A stretch of 64,000 nucleotides of DNA from Tupaia tana (lineage: Eukaryota > Chordata > Mammalia > Scandentia > Tupaiidae), in assembly GCA_026018925.1 (NCBI GenBank), contig JAKSZU010000003.1:191538139-191602138 (forward strand), read 5' to 3'. Under the pieces are notes generated by a model that was given only the letters and a program-made list of their open reading frames with translations, was not told where the DNA came from and did not search any database. This document shows, piece after piece, positions 1 through 10,004 of this stretch (its first letter is position 1; each line of letters opens with the position of its first letter). The position numbers and the translations under genes were made by a program.

Positions 1-1164
1 GGGCTATTTTTAATGTGTTATTTGTCTACCAACTACGGCTCATGGGCCTGGGAAACAGCACCAGCTGTGGGAGGTGGCACTGATTTTTTTCTGTAACTTG
101 CTCAGACAAAGCCACATTTTTCGCAACTTTCAGCAAAGCCAAAAAAGCAACACTCTCCAGTGGTGACCTCTCCTCTGGCTTGCCCTCCTGCCCCACAGGG
201 AATTCTCTCTGGGTGTGTCTGAGAAGTAGCCCCTGCTGCTCTGGGCTGGTCAGCTGCAGGCCCCCGGCCCCCAGATCCTGGCTGGAAAAAGGAATTAGAG
301 GCCCTGAGAGCCAGAAGGGGAGCCAGCGAAACAGGGAGGAGAATGAGAGGGTCCGAGAGCAGAGGGGTAGTATTCTCAGTGGGTGAGAGGGTCCAGTGTG
401 ATAAGGCGGCAGGGCCAGTGTCCTGGGGCATCCCCAACAGAAAAGTGTAACAGGTCGCACAGAGGAGAGGGCTCCGTGACGGCCATCGTGGGATGGGCAG
501 CGCTGTGCAGTGGGTACATCTGGGAACTCACAAGGGCAAAGTGGGTGCTGGCCAGGCAGGTCCTCCTAGGCTAGGGCAGAGCTATGCTCTGGGCTGAAAG
601 AACCCAACTGCAGTAACGGGAGCCTGACTGCTCCTGGGGCTTCCGATGGCTTGTGCTGTAAGAGGACAGCCCCAGGTGGCTCCAAAGGCTTCCCCTGGCC
701 CCTGCCATGACAGAGAGATGCAGACAGATGAACGGAGGGAAAGGGAAGAGCAAGCAGAGAAATGGAGACCAAAGAGACCTCCTAAAGCGAGGAGGGGAAA
801 GACGCTGTGAGATGGTGCAGAGCGATGGAGAGAGGCAGGGCGAGGAAGAAGAGTGACGTTCTTCTCCATGCACCCCACTGCCAGCTCACAGCAATCAGAG
901 CACATGGAAGGGTGACTTCCCAGGAGGGCCAGAATCGGGGGTGGCCAGAGTGAGCTGTGTCCTTTCCCCATGGGCACCACGGCCCACTACCTGGGGGTGA
1001 GAGCGTGGAGGTCCTCCAGCCACTCCCTGGACTCCCACTCCTGGGACCCTGTGCCTCCGCTCACTTTCCACACCTGAGTCTCCCAGCTCATCCACAGGGA
1101 GAGAGCCCCTCAGAGTCACACACCTTCCCTCCACTCGCTGGGTGACCACGGGTGGTGTCTTAGT
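1..1164. other. Unique-looking DNA, no gene seen
   Basis: GC-moderate sequence with no SINE, LTR or LINE that I recognise. Open frames of 60-144 codons exist on both strands but overlap each other, lack family signatures and are not framed by convincing splice sites. I read this as intergenic or intronic DNA. Confidence 0.5.
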
Positions 1165-1552
1165 CAGCTATTACGTTGCTCATAGAAATGCCTGAAACTG
1201 GATAATTTATAATGAAATAGGAGTTTTTTGGCTCAGAATTCTGGAGGCTGGAAAGTCCAAGGACACGGGCCCACGGGCCTGCAACACGGTCAATAGAACC
1301 CTGGGTGGTGGGCATGCAGAGAGAGAGAGGGAGCACTAGGCAGCTCTGTCAAAATAAGCAGCTCTCACAAGATCTAATCCCTCCTCAGGAGGGCTGGAGG
1401 TCAGTGGGCCTGGGAGACATCCTGAATCTGTTCATGAGTGTTGCCTTCATGATGCGATCACCATGGCACAGTCACTGCCCACTAGGCTTTACCCCCCATG
1501 CCAAATTCCAAACCATGAAACTTTGGGAGACAAACCATTATCCAAACTGAAA
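1165..1552 (-). mobile_element. ERVL-MaLR solo LTR (MLT1/MST type), degenerate
   Basis: Read on the minus strand this matches the remembered layout of MaLR LTRs. The end is marked by TTAGTCAGCTATTACGTTGC, followed by CTGAAACTGGATAATTTATA and TTCTGGAGGCTGGAAAGTCC, which are the reverse complements of the conserved 3' part. No internal retroviral sequence is attached, so it is a solo LTR. Subfamily is not certain because divergence is high. Confidence 0.7.
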
Positions 1553-1555
1553 CCG

Positions 1556-1675
1556 TTTTCTGACTGTGAAACAGAGATAATCATAATACCTTCCTCACCT
1601 GGGTATTGTTAGGAGAAGGCAATGGAGCGTGAGAGCATATGTGTGCGAAACGCTTCATAAATGCCTGACAAGGAG
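1556..1675 (+). mobile_element. MIR fragment
   Basis: The order of motifs follows the 3' half of a MIR: TGTGAAACAGAGATAATCAT, then ACCTTCCTCACCTGGGTATT, then AACGCTTCATAAATGCCTGA. MIRs are tRNA-derived SINEs fixed early in mammals, so this is a fossil. It directly abuts the preceding LTR. Confidence 0.65.
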
Positions 1676-2287
1676 ACGGCTTGATAAATGGCAGTTTTAA
1701 TGCACATGGCACGTAGCCAGTACGTGGGGCTGGGAGAGGCGGGGCTGGGAATGTTGGGAAGGAAAGCAGAGAGGCAGGCAGTGGGCGCAGAGAGCTGACG
1801 GAGCCCTGCGGCCCAGAGCTGGATGGCCTCGGGACCACTCTGACCATCTATGGCACGCTGGTTTGACCGTATCAAGGGCACCCTCCTGCGGATGGCTGCA
1901 TTTCCCTGAATCCGGAGTTCTCCACTCTGACAGCCAGTGTCGGCCAGCTGCCAAGCCCTCAGTCTCCTGTCCACCCCATGATGGGATGTTCAGGGAAGCC
2001 CAGAGCCCGGAAGAGCAGGCTGGGGTTCAGGCTCTGCCATAAGCACTGCTACATTTATGGGGGCCAGTGGGAGAGCCCCTCATCCTGGCTGCCTCAGGAT
2101 GGCAACTCCCGGTGAGGAACTGCTCACAGCAGCCGCTAGCTGCCCCTCTGTCCCAGGGGCCCAGGGTGGAACAGAGGGCAGCACTTCAGCTCTAATCACC
2201 AGCCCTCAGCAAGCACCTCCTCCCCACCCATCTGGGCTGCCCTCTCCAACATGACCATTTGGGGGCCCAGGCCCAGCCCACCTTCCT
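1676..2287. other. No gene or recognised repeat
   Basis: Unique-looking GC-rich DNA. Short frames on both strands overlap and show no recognised domain. Confidence 0.45.
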
Positions 2288-2301
2288 CCTAGAGGGGAGC
2301 C

Positions 2302-2537
2302 TTTTTTTTTTTTTTTTGGAGAGGTGCGCTCGCCAGACAGACAGAGAGACAGAAAGTGAGAAATCACCCTCTGGGGGGATGGCCACACCACAATCCCTTC
2401 TCCTCCCTTCTCCTCCTGGGATCCTGGGCACTCACGCACACGCGCCCGGCGTGTTTTAAGCCACCGGGTCCAGGACTTGAACCGCGGTCGACTACATGGG
2501 AGTCCAGTGAGATAGCCATTAGGCTAACTGCTGGTCC
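2302..2537 (-). mobile_element. L-type tRNA-derived SINE (CYN-like)
   Basis: Minus-strand copy with a T15 run at its left end (its poly-A tail) and the head reading CTGGTCCC at the right. The flanks carry the same direct repeat, CCTAGAGGGGAGCC, at 2288-2301 and 2538-2551, a perfect 14-bp target-site duplication. The TTTTTGCTATAGGGCG segment next to the tail is missing, so the tail-proximal body has an internal deletion of about 17 bp. The B-box region (GGACTTGAACCGCGGTCGAC) is still readable. Confidence 0.9.
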
Positions 2538-2572
2538 CCTAGAGGGGAGCCTTGACAGCCGACACCTTCCCC

Positions 2573-2644
2573 ATTCTGAGAGCCAGGTAGAGGCAAGGGA
2601 GTGACAATATTCTGAGAGCCAGGTAGAGGCAAGGGAGTGACAAT
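2573..2644. repeat. Perfect 36-bp tandem duplication
   Basis: A 36-bp unit beginning ATTCTGAGAGCCAGG occupies 2573-2608 and is repeated without a mismatch at 2609-2644. Identity of the two units points to a recent duplication or an assembly artefact. It starts 21 bp after the target-site duplication of the adjoining SINE. Confidence 0.9.
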
Positions 2645-3342
2645 CTAGATGACTGGGAGAAGTCCCCAGATCTGAGCTGGAAGCCTGGCTTGACCCGTTT
2701 AGAAAGCCACTTGACCGCTCATTCCTTCCGTCTACCTGCATTTTTCTTACTTAGGTCTCCTTCTATCTGTTCCTTCCGCGGATGGTGAAATAGTGCACTC
2801 GGGGTGTTTTATGATGGGCTAAAGGTCCTTGTCCCACTGCGATCTCGGCAGAATCACGAGTGTTTGCAGGGAAACCATCCGCTGAACCTCGAGGCGGATG
2901 AGAGTGCTGTTCTGAAACCGCTGGTGGAGGGCTTGGCCGAGGTGAGCTGCCGCCTCAAGTTTCTCTCCTGTAAAGGGAGGTGGTAAGAGCACAGCACGCG
3001 GCAGTTCGTGTGGTGGTGAGACATGGCAACCATGTAGACTCCTTAGCCTTCACCTGGCCGTGACCCGTGCCGCTGCAGAGGGCGGTGCTAGCGGAAGAAG
3101 TGAGAGCGCCCTCTGGGCACCCGTGGGCGGACAGGAAAGCAAGGTCCTAGAGGGTGTGTGACTGGCTCCCATCCGGGCAGGGGCTGGAAGGCTGGGTTTG
3201 CATTTACCTAAAGACCTTCTGGAAGGTCGGAAACAGGTTACATGTAGCATGTGGGGGAGTGAAAGGAGAGGGGGCAGCAGCAAGACTTTGGATTATACAC
3301 CTCTTCAGTTCAGCTCCATCAGCGGTGAGTATATACTGCCTA
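2645..3342. other. No gene or recognised repeat
   Basis: Mixed-composition DNA. I see no SINE, LINE or LTR, and no open frame with recognisable similarity. Confidence 0.45.
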
Positions 3343-3354
3343 TCCCCAAAATTT

Positions 3355-3627
3355 TCTTTTTCTTTCTTTCTTTTTTTTCTTTCTTTTTTTTTTTGAGAGG
3401 ATTTTTCTATAAGGCACATGTGCTCACCAGAGAGACAGAGACAGAAAACGAGACATCACCCCCTAGGGGTTGTTCATGCCTCAATCCCTTCTCCTTCATT
3501 CTCCTCTTGGAATTTTGGGCACACACACACGCACCAGGCTGAGTTTCAAGCCCCTGAGCCTGGGACTTGAACCATGGTCAGCTACATGGGAATCCAGCAA
3601 TGTAACCATGATGCCAGCTGCCAATCC
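3355..3627 (-). mobile_element. L-type SINE with T/TTTC-rich tail
   Basis: Minus-strand copy. The tail is a pyrimidine run of about 40 bp (poly-A/GAAA on the element strand), followed by GAGAGGATTTTTCTATAAGG and the full body, ending in the head near 3627. Flanks TCCCCAAAATTT (from 3343) and CCCCCCAAAGATTT (from 3626) form an imperfect target-site duplication. The head has drifted (AACCATGGTCAGCTACATGG), so this is an older copy than those with intact CpGs. Confidence 0.88.
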
Positions 3628-3805
3628 CCCCAAAGATTTAATGAACATGAAGGCGTGTGCTAATGATGACATTCCTTCTACGGGGGCGTCAGTTCTTCCC
3701 TAAATGAGGATGGTGGTCTGTGCCCCACCCACCTAACCAGGGTTTTGTAGAAAGTCAGAAAGAAAGGAAATCTGCGGTGTCCGAGAAACAAAGAGGTGGG
3801 ATGGC

Positions 3806-3850
3806 GAGGAGGAGGAGGAGGAGGAGAATGTAGATGAAGAAGAAGGATGG
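3806..3850 (+). repeat. (GGA)n/(GAA)n purine simple repeat
   Basis: About seven GGA units, then GAA-rich sequence. Short and imperfect; no further function is visible. Confidence 0.8.
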
Positions 3851-3944
3851 GAGGGCCAATGGGTGGGGCAGCTCTTCCTGCTACTCCCTCCAACAGGCAC
3901 AGAAGTAGGCTCATTGAGCCACTGTCCCAAAAGGTAAGCCATGG

Positions 3945-4225
3945 GGACCAGCAGATGGCGAAATGGTTACATCACTGGACTCCCATGTTGTCAATTGTGG
4001 TTTGAGTCCCGGATCCAGTGGCTTAAACTCACGTCGGGCATGTGTGCATGCATGTCCAAAATCCCAAGAGGAGAATGGAGGAGAAGGGACAGTGGTGTGG
4101 CCATCCCCCCTGGGGCATGATTTCTTGCTTTCTGTCTCTCTCTCTCTGTGTCTCTCCAGCAAGCGTACATGCCGTATAGCAAAATTCTCTAAAAAGAAAG
4201 AAAGAAAGAAAGAAAGAAAGAAGCC
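3945..4225 (+). mobile_element. L-type SINE with (GAAA)n tail
   Basis: Plus-strand copy starting GGACCAGCAGATGGCGAAAT with a readable B box (GGTTTGAGTCCCGG). The tail has become a GAAA microsatellite (about 4194-4222). Flanks AAAAGGTAAGCCATGG and AAAAGCTGAGCCATGG form a 16-bp target-site duplication with three mismatches, so insertion is not recent. Confidence 0.9.
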
Positions 4226-4449
4226 AAAAGCTGAGCCATGGATGCCCCTGATCCAGAGGAGGCCCGTCTCCTGCCAGAATGAGGGGAGAGGAGGCTGTGG
4301 CTGGGCGGGGCCAGGCTGGGGACCTGCCAGTGGCCCTTGACACCTGGCTGGAACTGTTGGGAGCAGGAAGGATGCAGCGTTGGAAGGGAAAATGGAAGTC
4401 AGCCCAGGGGTGGCCAGGTCACACTGAGAGGTGGCAGGTGTGACCCAGT

Positions 4450-4620
4450 GCCGGATTCAGTGATCTCATCCACGCCCCCAGTAGCAACTCTGTGACAAGG
4501 ATTCTATTACCAGTCAGACGAAGAGACAGAGGTTCAGGGAGTTGCGCGTCACTGAGTTGTGCGTCACTGCATGGCCAGCTAGCAAGCAGGTAGGATTTGG
4601 ACCCAGGCAGTGCGGCTCTG
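4450..4620 (-). mobile_element. MIR fragment
   Basis: Read as reverse complement. GACGAAGAGACAGAGGTTCA, CATGGCCAGCTAGCAAGCAG and GATTTGGACCCAGGCAGTG follow the order of the MIR core and head in minus orientation. Diverged; the boundaries are approximate. Confidence 0.6.
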
Positions 4621-4860
4621 TCTAACCACTGCCCTGTCCTACCACCTTACCCCAGATGAGGGCTGGCCAACTTCAGGTGGGCCCTGTTTATGGCAGCAGA
4701 ATAGAAATGGCCAGGGGCCGCAGCAGCACGTGTGTCCCTCTCCAGGTTTCCATACTAATTCGATGCCCAAAGGCCACGGACTGCGATGGGAAGGGGCTGG
4801 GCTCCTTCCCCTGAAACTTCAGGGGCACCAGGCTAGAAGAATGAAAGCACTTTTCATGGA

Positions 4861-4988
4861 ATTCCAACAGGAAACCCACGAGAACATTCCTGCCTGGAGG
4901 ATCCCAACAGGAAAACCACGAGAACATTCCTGCTCGTGGGATTCCAACAGGAAAACCAAAAGAACATTTCTGCTCGTGGGTTCCAGCT
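4861..4988 (+). repeat. 40-bp minisatellite, three copies
   Basis: Units at 4861-4900, 4901-4940 and 4941-4980 share CCAACAGGAAAACCACGAGA and end GCTCGTGGG; a partial fourth unit follows. Units differ at a few positions each. The period of 40 is not a multiple of three, so the overlapping 150-codon frames are by-products of the repeat. Confidence 0.92.
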
Positions 4989-5238
4989 GGGAGCTGGAGT
5001 CCATGTTCCCTGCTCAGGACGAAGGCCAGTGGGTGGAGACAGAGGAGAGGTCTCGCCCACCATGAGTGGTCCCCAGCCCCCCAGACAGAGCCAAGATCCC
5101 TTTGCCTCTGGCCCCCCAGTGGAGCAAAGGTCCTGGGGAGGAGGGACACTGGGGGGTTGACCTTCCCAGTTCCCAGTCTTGCTGTCTTTGCTCAAAGTGG
5201 CAGACCTGCCACCTGCTTCCAGACAGCCAAGACCCTTT

Positions 5239-5536
5239 ATTTATTTCATTATTATTTTTTTTATATTTTAGAGATTTTTGTATAAGGTATGTGTGCTCCC
5301 TGGAGAGACAGAGAGACAGAAAGTGTGAAATCACACCCCCCCCCCCCCGCCCCGGGGGGGGGGGGGGGGGACAGGGACAGCCACTCTGCAATCCCTTCTG
5401 TTCCATTCTCCTCTCCAGATTTTGGGCACGCATGCACATGAGCCCAACCCGAGTTTCAAGCCTCCATCTGGAACTCCAACCTCAGCCTGCCATGTGGGAG
5501 TCCGGCGACATAACCATTATGCTATCTGCTGGTCCC
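5239..5536 (-). mobile_element. L-type SINE with expanded C/G palindrome
   Basis: Minus-strand copy with an AT-rich tail at the left and the head ending CTGGTCCC. Flanks AGCCAAGACCCTTT (5225-5238) and AGCAAAGACCCCTTTT (from 5537) form a diverged target-site duplication. The internal C6-T-G6 motif of the family has become C13-G-C4-G17 at 5336-5370. Confidence 0.9.
5336..5370. repeat. Poly-C/poly-G inverted run inside a SINE
   Basis: Thirteen C, one G, four C, then seventeen G. The halves are mutually complementary, so hairpin or G-quadruplex formation is possible. Run lengths may be misassembled. Confidence 0.9.
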
Positions 5537-5754
5537 AGCAAAGACCCCTTTTAATGCCTCTGTGCCCCCTGCTCCCCCAGGGTCTTCATAATCAGATATG
5601 GAAGGACCTGAGAGCATGTAAGAAACTTTCCCTTAATCTTAGTCACCTCTTGAGACCTGTGAGTCAACAGCAGGGTGTGGGCACACCTGGAACCCAGCCA
5701 CCTCCCAGTGGTCTCTGCAGTGCCCCAGTAGCAGAGCAGCCTGAAGCCAGGCTG

Positions 5755-6060
5755 GGTTTCTGGCCTTGAGAAACTTCCACTCTCTAGTAGAAGAGCTGGG
5801 AGGCACGCCACTAAGAAGTGCTGGTGGGAGGAGAGTTACGACAAGTTTTGCAATGGATGCACAGAGATAGGATGCCCAGCTCTGAGGAAGTTAGGGAAGA
5901 CTTCCTGGAGGAAGTGATACTTGGGCATGCTGAGGAGTTCAACTGGAAGTGCCCTGGGCCGTCAGGGGCGAGATAAGGAGTTGGTAAGGTTGGGGCTTGG
6001 ACCTAAGCCTTGGTCATGGTGGTTGGGATCTGAATTGTGAAACAGGGCTAAGACCTTATT
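5755..6060. mobile_element. Ancient interspersed repeat, probably LINE-2 class
   Basis: The string GAAGACTTCCTGGAGGAAGT, followed by a GGAGTT motif and then 'AAGG' islands, resembles a very old mammalian repeat I recall as LINE-2-related. Similar strings recur near 19.5-19.9, 35.7-36.1 and 52.5 kb. Assignment is tentative; no boundaries or target duplications are visible. Confidence 0.35.
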
Positions 6061-6713
6061 AAAGAGAAGGAGAAGGGACTGAGTAGGTCTGGGCAGAAGA
6101 CTGAAGACAAAGACACAGATAGGGTGGCCCGAAGGGAGGCTTGGGAAAGACAGGAGGTCCCAGAGAACTGCAGGGGCTGTGGGTCAAGGTGGGGCGTGTG
6201 TTTTTGCTCAGTGACGAGGAAGAGGAACTGAACCCAGGCAGCAAAGAAGGCTGCAGCCTTGGGGGAGCAGGTCTCTTCCCTCTTGTGAGGGAAGAATGGG
6301 CACTTAGAAAATGGAAGAAATTCGGAATGAGCTCCCAGGATTCCTTCACCTGCCACCATCCAGACAGCCCACCCAAGTCATAGGGTTGCGTCTTACCCCT
6401 TGCCAGGCATCGGGCCATTCTGGGTGGGCTGACAATGGTGAGGAACAGCCAGGGCTAAGGTGGGAGGACTGGACTCCACGCCAAACCTTCCGGCAAGTCA
6501 CCAATAGGGACCAGGCGTAGGGATTTAGGGGCTGGCATTGGGGAAGCAGAGGGGGCACCAGGAATGAGGTCACACGTGACATCATCACATTGTGGGGCCG
6601 AAAGCTGGAACACCCAAGTTAGGCTCAGGGCAGGAGAAGGAGGGCTTTAGCTAAGTGAGTGGACGGCGGGGGTGAGGGTGGGAGCTTGCCCGGCAGGGTC
6701 TCAAGTGAGCGTG
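6061..6713. other. No gene or young repeat seen
   Basis: Purine-rich unique DNA. Open frames of up to about 120 codons exist on the minus strand but have no recognisable product. Confidence 0.45.
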
Positions 6714-6796
6714 GTTAGGAGGTGGCTCAGCAGGACGTACATGGGGAAAATCTTTGCTTCAAGTTCAGAGTCTCCCTGAGCCTGTCAGGGGCACGC

Positions 6797-6835
<39 letters not shown>

Positions 6836-6945
6836 AGACCATGATCTAGGCTGGCTGAGACTGGGGGTAATTGTAGCATGAAGACCCTGTTGGGGTCCCC
6901 CTCCCCAACTCCCTCTGAAGAAAGAAACTTTAAAAATAATAGCGT
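6714..6945 (+). mobile_element. D-type SINE interrupted by a (GT)n run
   Basis: Diverged plus-strand copy. It is recognised by CATGGGGAAAATCTTTGCTT in the B-box area, GTCTCCCTGAGCC, then GGCTGGCTGAGACTGGGGG and GAAGACCCTGTTGGGGTCCC, the diagnostic D body. A (GT)16 tract lies in its centre where other D copies have a short CA run. Confidence 0.7.
6799..6830 (+). repeat. (GT)n microsatellite
   Basis: Uninterrupted GT repeat of about 16 units within the D-type SINE. It grew from the CACACACA stretch seen in the other D copies. Confidence 0.95.
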
Positions 6946-7100
6946 GCCAGAGCAACCTGAATGGGCTCCGACAGCTAATTGTTCAATGGCAGCAATTTTG
7001 CAAGAAAGTTGTTAAAACTGTGGCAAACTCAGCCACGGTGGGAGTATTTACACCATGGGAATCAGCCAATGCTACAAATCATGGCCACGTTTCCCGCCTA
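6946..7100. promoter_or_regulatory. Candidate conserved non-coding block
   Basis: SINE-free stretch with AT-rich motifs such as CAGCTAATTGTTCAATGGCA, then GCAATTTTGCAAGAAAGTTG, standing out from GC-rich neighbours. No coding frame runs through it. The regulatory reading rests only on composition and TAATTG-type homeodomain core motifs; conservation is untested. Confidence 0.25.
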
Positions 7101-7243
7101 CCTCAAGAGAGACAGCACACCGGCTGAGTCCAGAGAGGACTGAGACCAGGATCGCCCCTTGACTCCACCCTGGGGCTTTGCGCATTGTTTTCTCACCTGT
7201 AAAGGAGTGTCCTCATCCCTGCCTACACAAAGGACAATGCGGA

Positions 7244-7262
7244 GGGGGGGGGGGGGCAGGGG
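7244..7262 (+). repeat. Poly-G tract
   Basis: Thirteen consecutive G followed by CAGGGGG. A potential G-quadruplex on the plus strand; otherwise featureless. Confidence 0.85.
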
Positions 7263-7421
7263 GACATAAGAAATCCCCCTGGATGTGCCTCTGTGGGACA
7301 AAGCATGGCACAGAGCGAGAGATCGTCGTCCATGGATTTCCTAGCGTCTTCCTGAATGTCTGATCTAAATTGAGGTCCTTGTAGTCTAATCTCAGCCACT
7401 GCCTTTCCTTCCTTCCTGCAG

Positions 7422-7483
7422 GCTCTCAGCACAGCCACAGGAAGTCGCTGATGGAAGGCGGGCTGCCCTTTGTTGTTTCACTG
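7422..7483 (+). other. Exon-like window (unproven)
   Basis: A pyrimidine-rich acceptor (TTTCCTTCCTTCCTGCAG, ending 7421) and a strong donor (CTG|GTAAGT at 7484) bracket 62 bp. Two of three frames are open, giving short peptides with no similarity I recognise. Donor-like GTAAGT hexamers arise by chance in a window of this size, so this is only a candidate non-coding or coding exon. Confidence 0.2.
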
Positions 7484-7849
7484 GTAAGTTAGCGTGCCTG
7501 CTTTCTGGCCAAAGTGCGCGCAGACCCGCAGACCCGCAGACCCGGAGCCTCCTGACGACCCCTCCACTCACGCAGAGAAACTTGCAGTGGCCCCTTTCCT
7601 CTCTCCTGGTGTTCCAGATGGCCCCTGGAAGGTCACCCCTTGTCTTTTCCACTGGGCTACCTCTGAGATAGCATTCCTTCCACAGCAGGGCACCTCGGGC
7701 GAGTCTGTAACCTCTGGAGGGCTCATCTGCAGCCCAAGGATGATGCCTCTCAGCAACCCTCAAGCAAAGATTAAAGGCCCAAAACAGACCCTATGTGTCT
7801 TCCTGCAAGTAGCAAAAATTGACTAACAGGAACTTAAAACATGAAGAAA

Positions 7850-8098
7850 GGGGCTCAGCAGATGGCATAATGGTTATATTGCTGGACTCTCACAAGGCTG
7901 ACTGCGGTTCAAGTCCCAGACCCAGAGGCTTGAAACTCACGCTGGACACATGTGCATGTGTGCTCAAGATCCCGAGAGGAGAAGGGATTGTGGTGTGGCC
8001 ATCCCCCCGGGGAAGATTTCTCACTTTCTATCTCTCTGTCTCTGTCTCTCTGACAAGCACATGCTCCCTATAGCAAAAATCTCTCTTAAAAAAATAAT
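7850..8098 (+). mobile_element. L-type SINE
   Basis: Plus-strand copy. Head GGGGCTCAGCAGATGGCATA, B box GGTTCAAGTCCCAG, purine block shortened (the GAATGGAG unit is missing), and a C6-G4 remnant of the palindrome. Flanks AAACATGAAGAAAG and AAATGAAGACAA suggest a target-site duplication. An S-type copy follows 16 bp downstream in the same orientation. Confidence 0.88.
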
Positions 8099-8114
8099 AA
8101 ATGAAGACAATTGA

Positions 8115-8241
8115 GGCCAGCAGGTGGCATGGTAGTTGGGGCACTGGCCAACCACAGTTCAAGTACCAGACCTGGCGACTTGCTTTCTTACTTTCCCTCT
8201 CTGTCTCTCTCTGGTCAATTTTAAAATAATAATAATAATGA
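8115..8241 (+). mobile_element. S-type SINE
   Basis: Head GGCCAGCAGGTGGCATGGTA and B-box region AGTTCAAGTACCAG, joined directly to CTTGCTTTCTTACTTTCC and the CT-rich tract, with a TAA-repeat tail. It lacks the TG-rich/purine/palindrome segment of the long form, which defines the short architecture. Confidence 0.85.
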
Positions 8242-9858
8242 CAAATGAGACAAAATAAATAATTCTTAAGGAAGGGTACCAGTTGTTTATTAAGGAATCA
8301 AGAGGAGGGCAGTTCTCAAGTTGGCTTTGTAACTCCAAGATGCCAGCTTCCTTAAATTCTCCCGATTTTCCCCTTATGGTCATAATGTAGTTGCCACAGC
8401 TCCGGACATCACATCTTCTTAAGACCCCCTCCCAAGTCATGTTATAGAGTCATAGTCAAAGTGGAAAGTTTTGTTTTCATGTGCTTTTCTTATTTGATCA
8501 GAGATTAAAAAAAAAGAAAAAGTCTTTCTCAGAACCTTTCTCATTCCCACTGCTCACAAGCCAGCATCAAATTGTGGAGCAATAACATCTTCAGTGAGAT
8601 CGCCCACCCCAACTTTGAGCAAGTAAGTTCATGTTTCCATATCCGTTGGAAGACGATGGATGGGGACTAAGAACATCTAGACAGGCTGTTAAAGGACCCC
8701 ATCCTCTTGGCCAGCTGATGGGCTCAGGGATGGACACCTAACTCAGCGATACCAAATTCTGCTTAAGATTTGAGCTATGGCTGCTGGGGAGGGCCTCCCT
8801 TCCTCTAGGACATTAAACAGTGAGGATGCAGAGAGCCCGAAACTTCTGCACAGAAGTGATTGTTATCATTTGTCCTCATTTTAAAAACAAACAAACAAAA
8901 CAAACAAAAACAAGCACTGTGGGTCCCCAAGCTCCATTCAACCTAAGACTAAGCTTTATCCAAGGAGGTTTTCTAGAACAAGTCCCCCACGAAGCACAAA
9001 ACACTGCTTGTTCTTCCTGAATTGACCAGACCCTCCTGCTACATAGATTCATGGAACCTAATTTCTCTTCATAGTTCATACCAGTCTGTAATTAAGCACA
9101 TTACCAATTACATCGTGCTACAAGATGAAGGCTTCAAGAAATGTCGCATTTCTTCAACTTTCCAAAGTAAGTTACCTAGCCACAGCTCTCACTTGTCAAC
9201 CTTATAGAAAATGGATGGCAAAGGTGACATCAGGACCTGAGGGTTTGCCCTGCCCACGAGAATAGACAGTAGGGATTGAACTACCACTTCATGGCTGTCC
9301 TTGGTGCTGCCCACGTGGTCCTCGCAGCTGGGCTAGCCCTATTCTGAGTCAGGCTTGACCTGGGAGTCTTCCTATGGTTCTGGAGCCTCAGCACTTGGAG
9401 CCAGTTCTCGAAGGTACCAGGCAGTTCCCACCACCACTCAGGACCCTGGCCCTAGGCAACTCCATGGGGCAGGACTCTGGTTCCCCAGGCCCACGAAACC
9501 GCTAACACTGCTCTTCAATCCAAGAGGTCTCCTGTACCCTACCGGCAGGCATTCCGCTTACTTCGTGATGGGCACAGGTCTTCTAAATCACAGGGGCAGC
9601 CCGCCCCAGCCTGACAACTTCTCCATTTAGCCGGAAACACGGGCCAAAGACTGTTACTTCCCTCCTTTGACTTCCTCTTCATAAAGGAAGCTTAAACCTC
9701 AAGAACGTCAAAGCCAGGCTCCCCAGGAGGGTAAAGGAAAAGGTGAACATTTCCGCCTTTATCCTGCCGAGCCCAGCAACCCGAAAAGTGGAACAAGACC
9801 CAACTTCCCAACAGGTGGTTCTGCTACTTTACATTGTCACCAACCTCACCTGCCACCT
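8242..9858. other. SINE-free stretch with two exon-like windows
   Basis: Mostly unique-looking. Two windows end in GTAAGT donors: 8565-8622, where one frame reads IKLWSNNIFSEIAHPNFEQ, and 9075-9166, where one frame stays open for 30 codons. Frames do not join in the first window's best phase, and the surrounding 8640-8820 resembles degenerate repeat DNA. I recognise no protein family. A (CAAA)n run lies near 8886-8911. Confidence 0.25.
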
Positions 9859-9966
9859 ATAAAAAGGAATTTCAAAGTATGAGTTTATTTTGGTGCAAAA
9901 AAAATGTGAAACTCAGGCATAGTTTTTTCATAATATGCATTTCCCATGAACTCTTTGAAAACCCCT
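9859..9966 (+). mobile_element. Short DNA-transposon-like element (MITE-like)
   Basis: Contains TTTATTTTGGTGCAAAAAAA and CATAGTTTTTTCATAATATG, and ends CCCATGAACTCTTTGAAAAC. The same order appears, diverged, at 51250-51375. The ends of the two copies are roughly inverted (TTTCAAAG versus CTTTGAAA), as expected for a small terminal-inverted-repeat element. Family not named. Confidence 0.5.
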
Positions 9967-10004
9967 TGTCTTTGTCTATGGAGATCCTGAGGGCCGGTGT
10001 TCGA

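Noticed and set aside
4861-4988. CRISPR-like array
   Set aside because: Repeats are directly adjacent without spacers, and the host is a mammal.
4610-5065. 151-codon frame with repeated QETHENIPAWR-type units
   Set aside because: Product of the 40-bp minisatellite; the period is not a multiple of three, so reading phase shifts with each unit.
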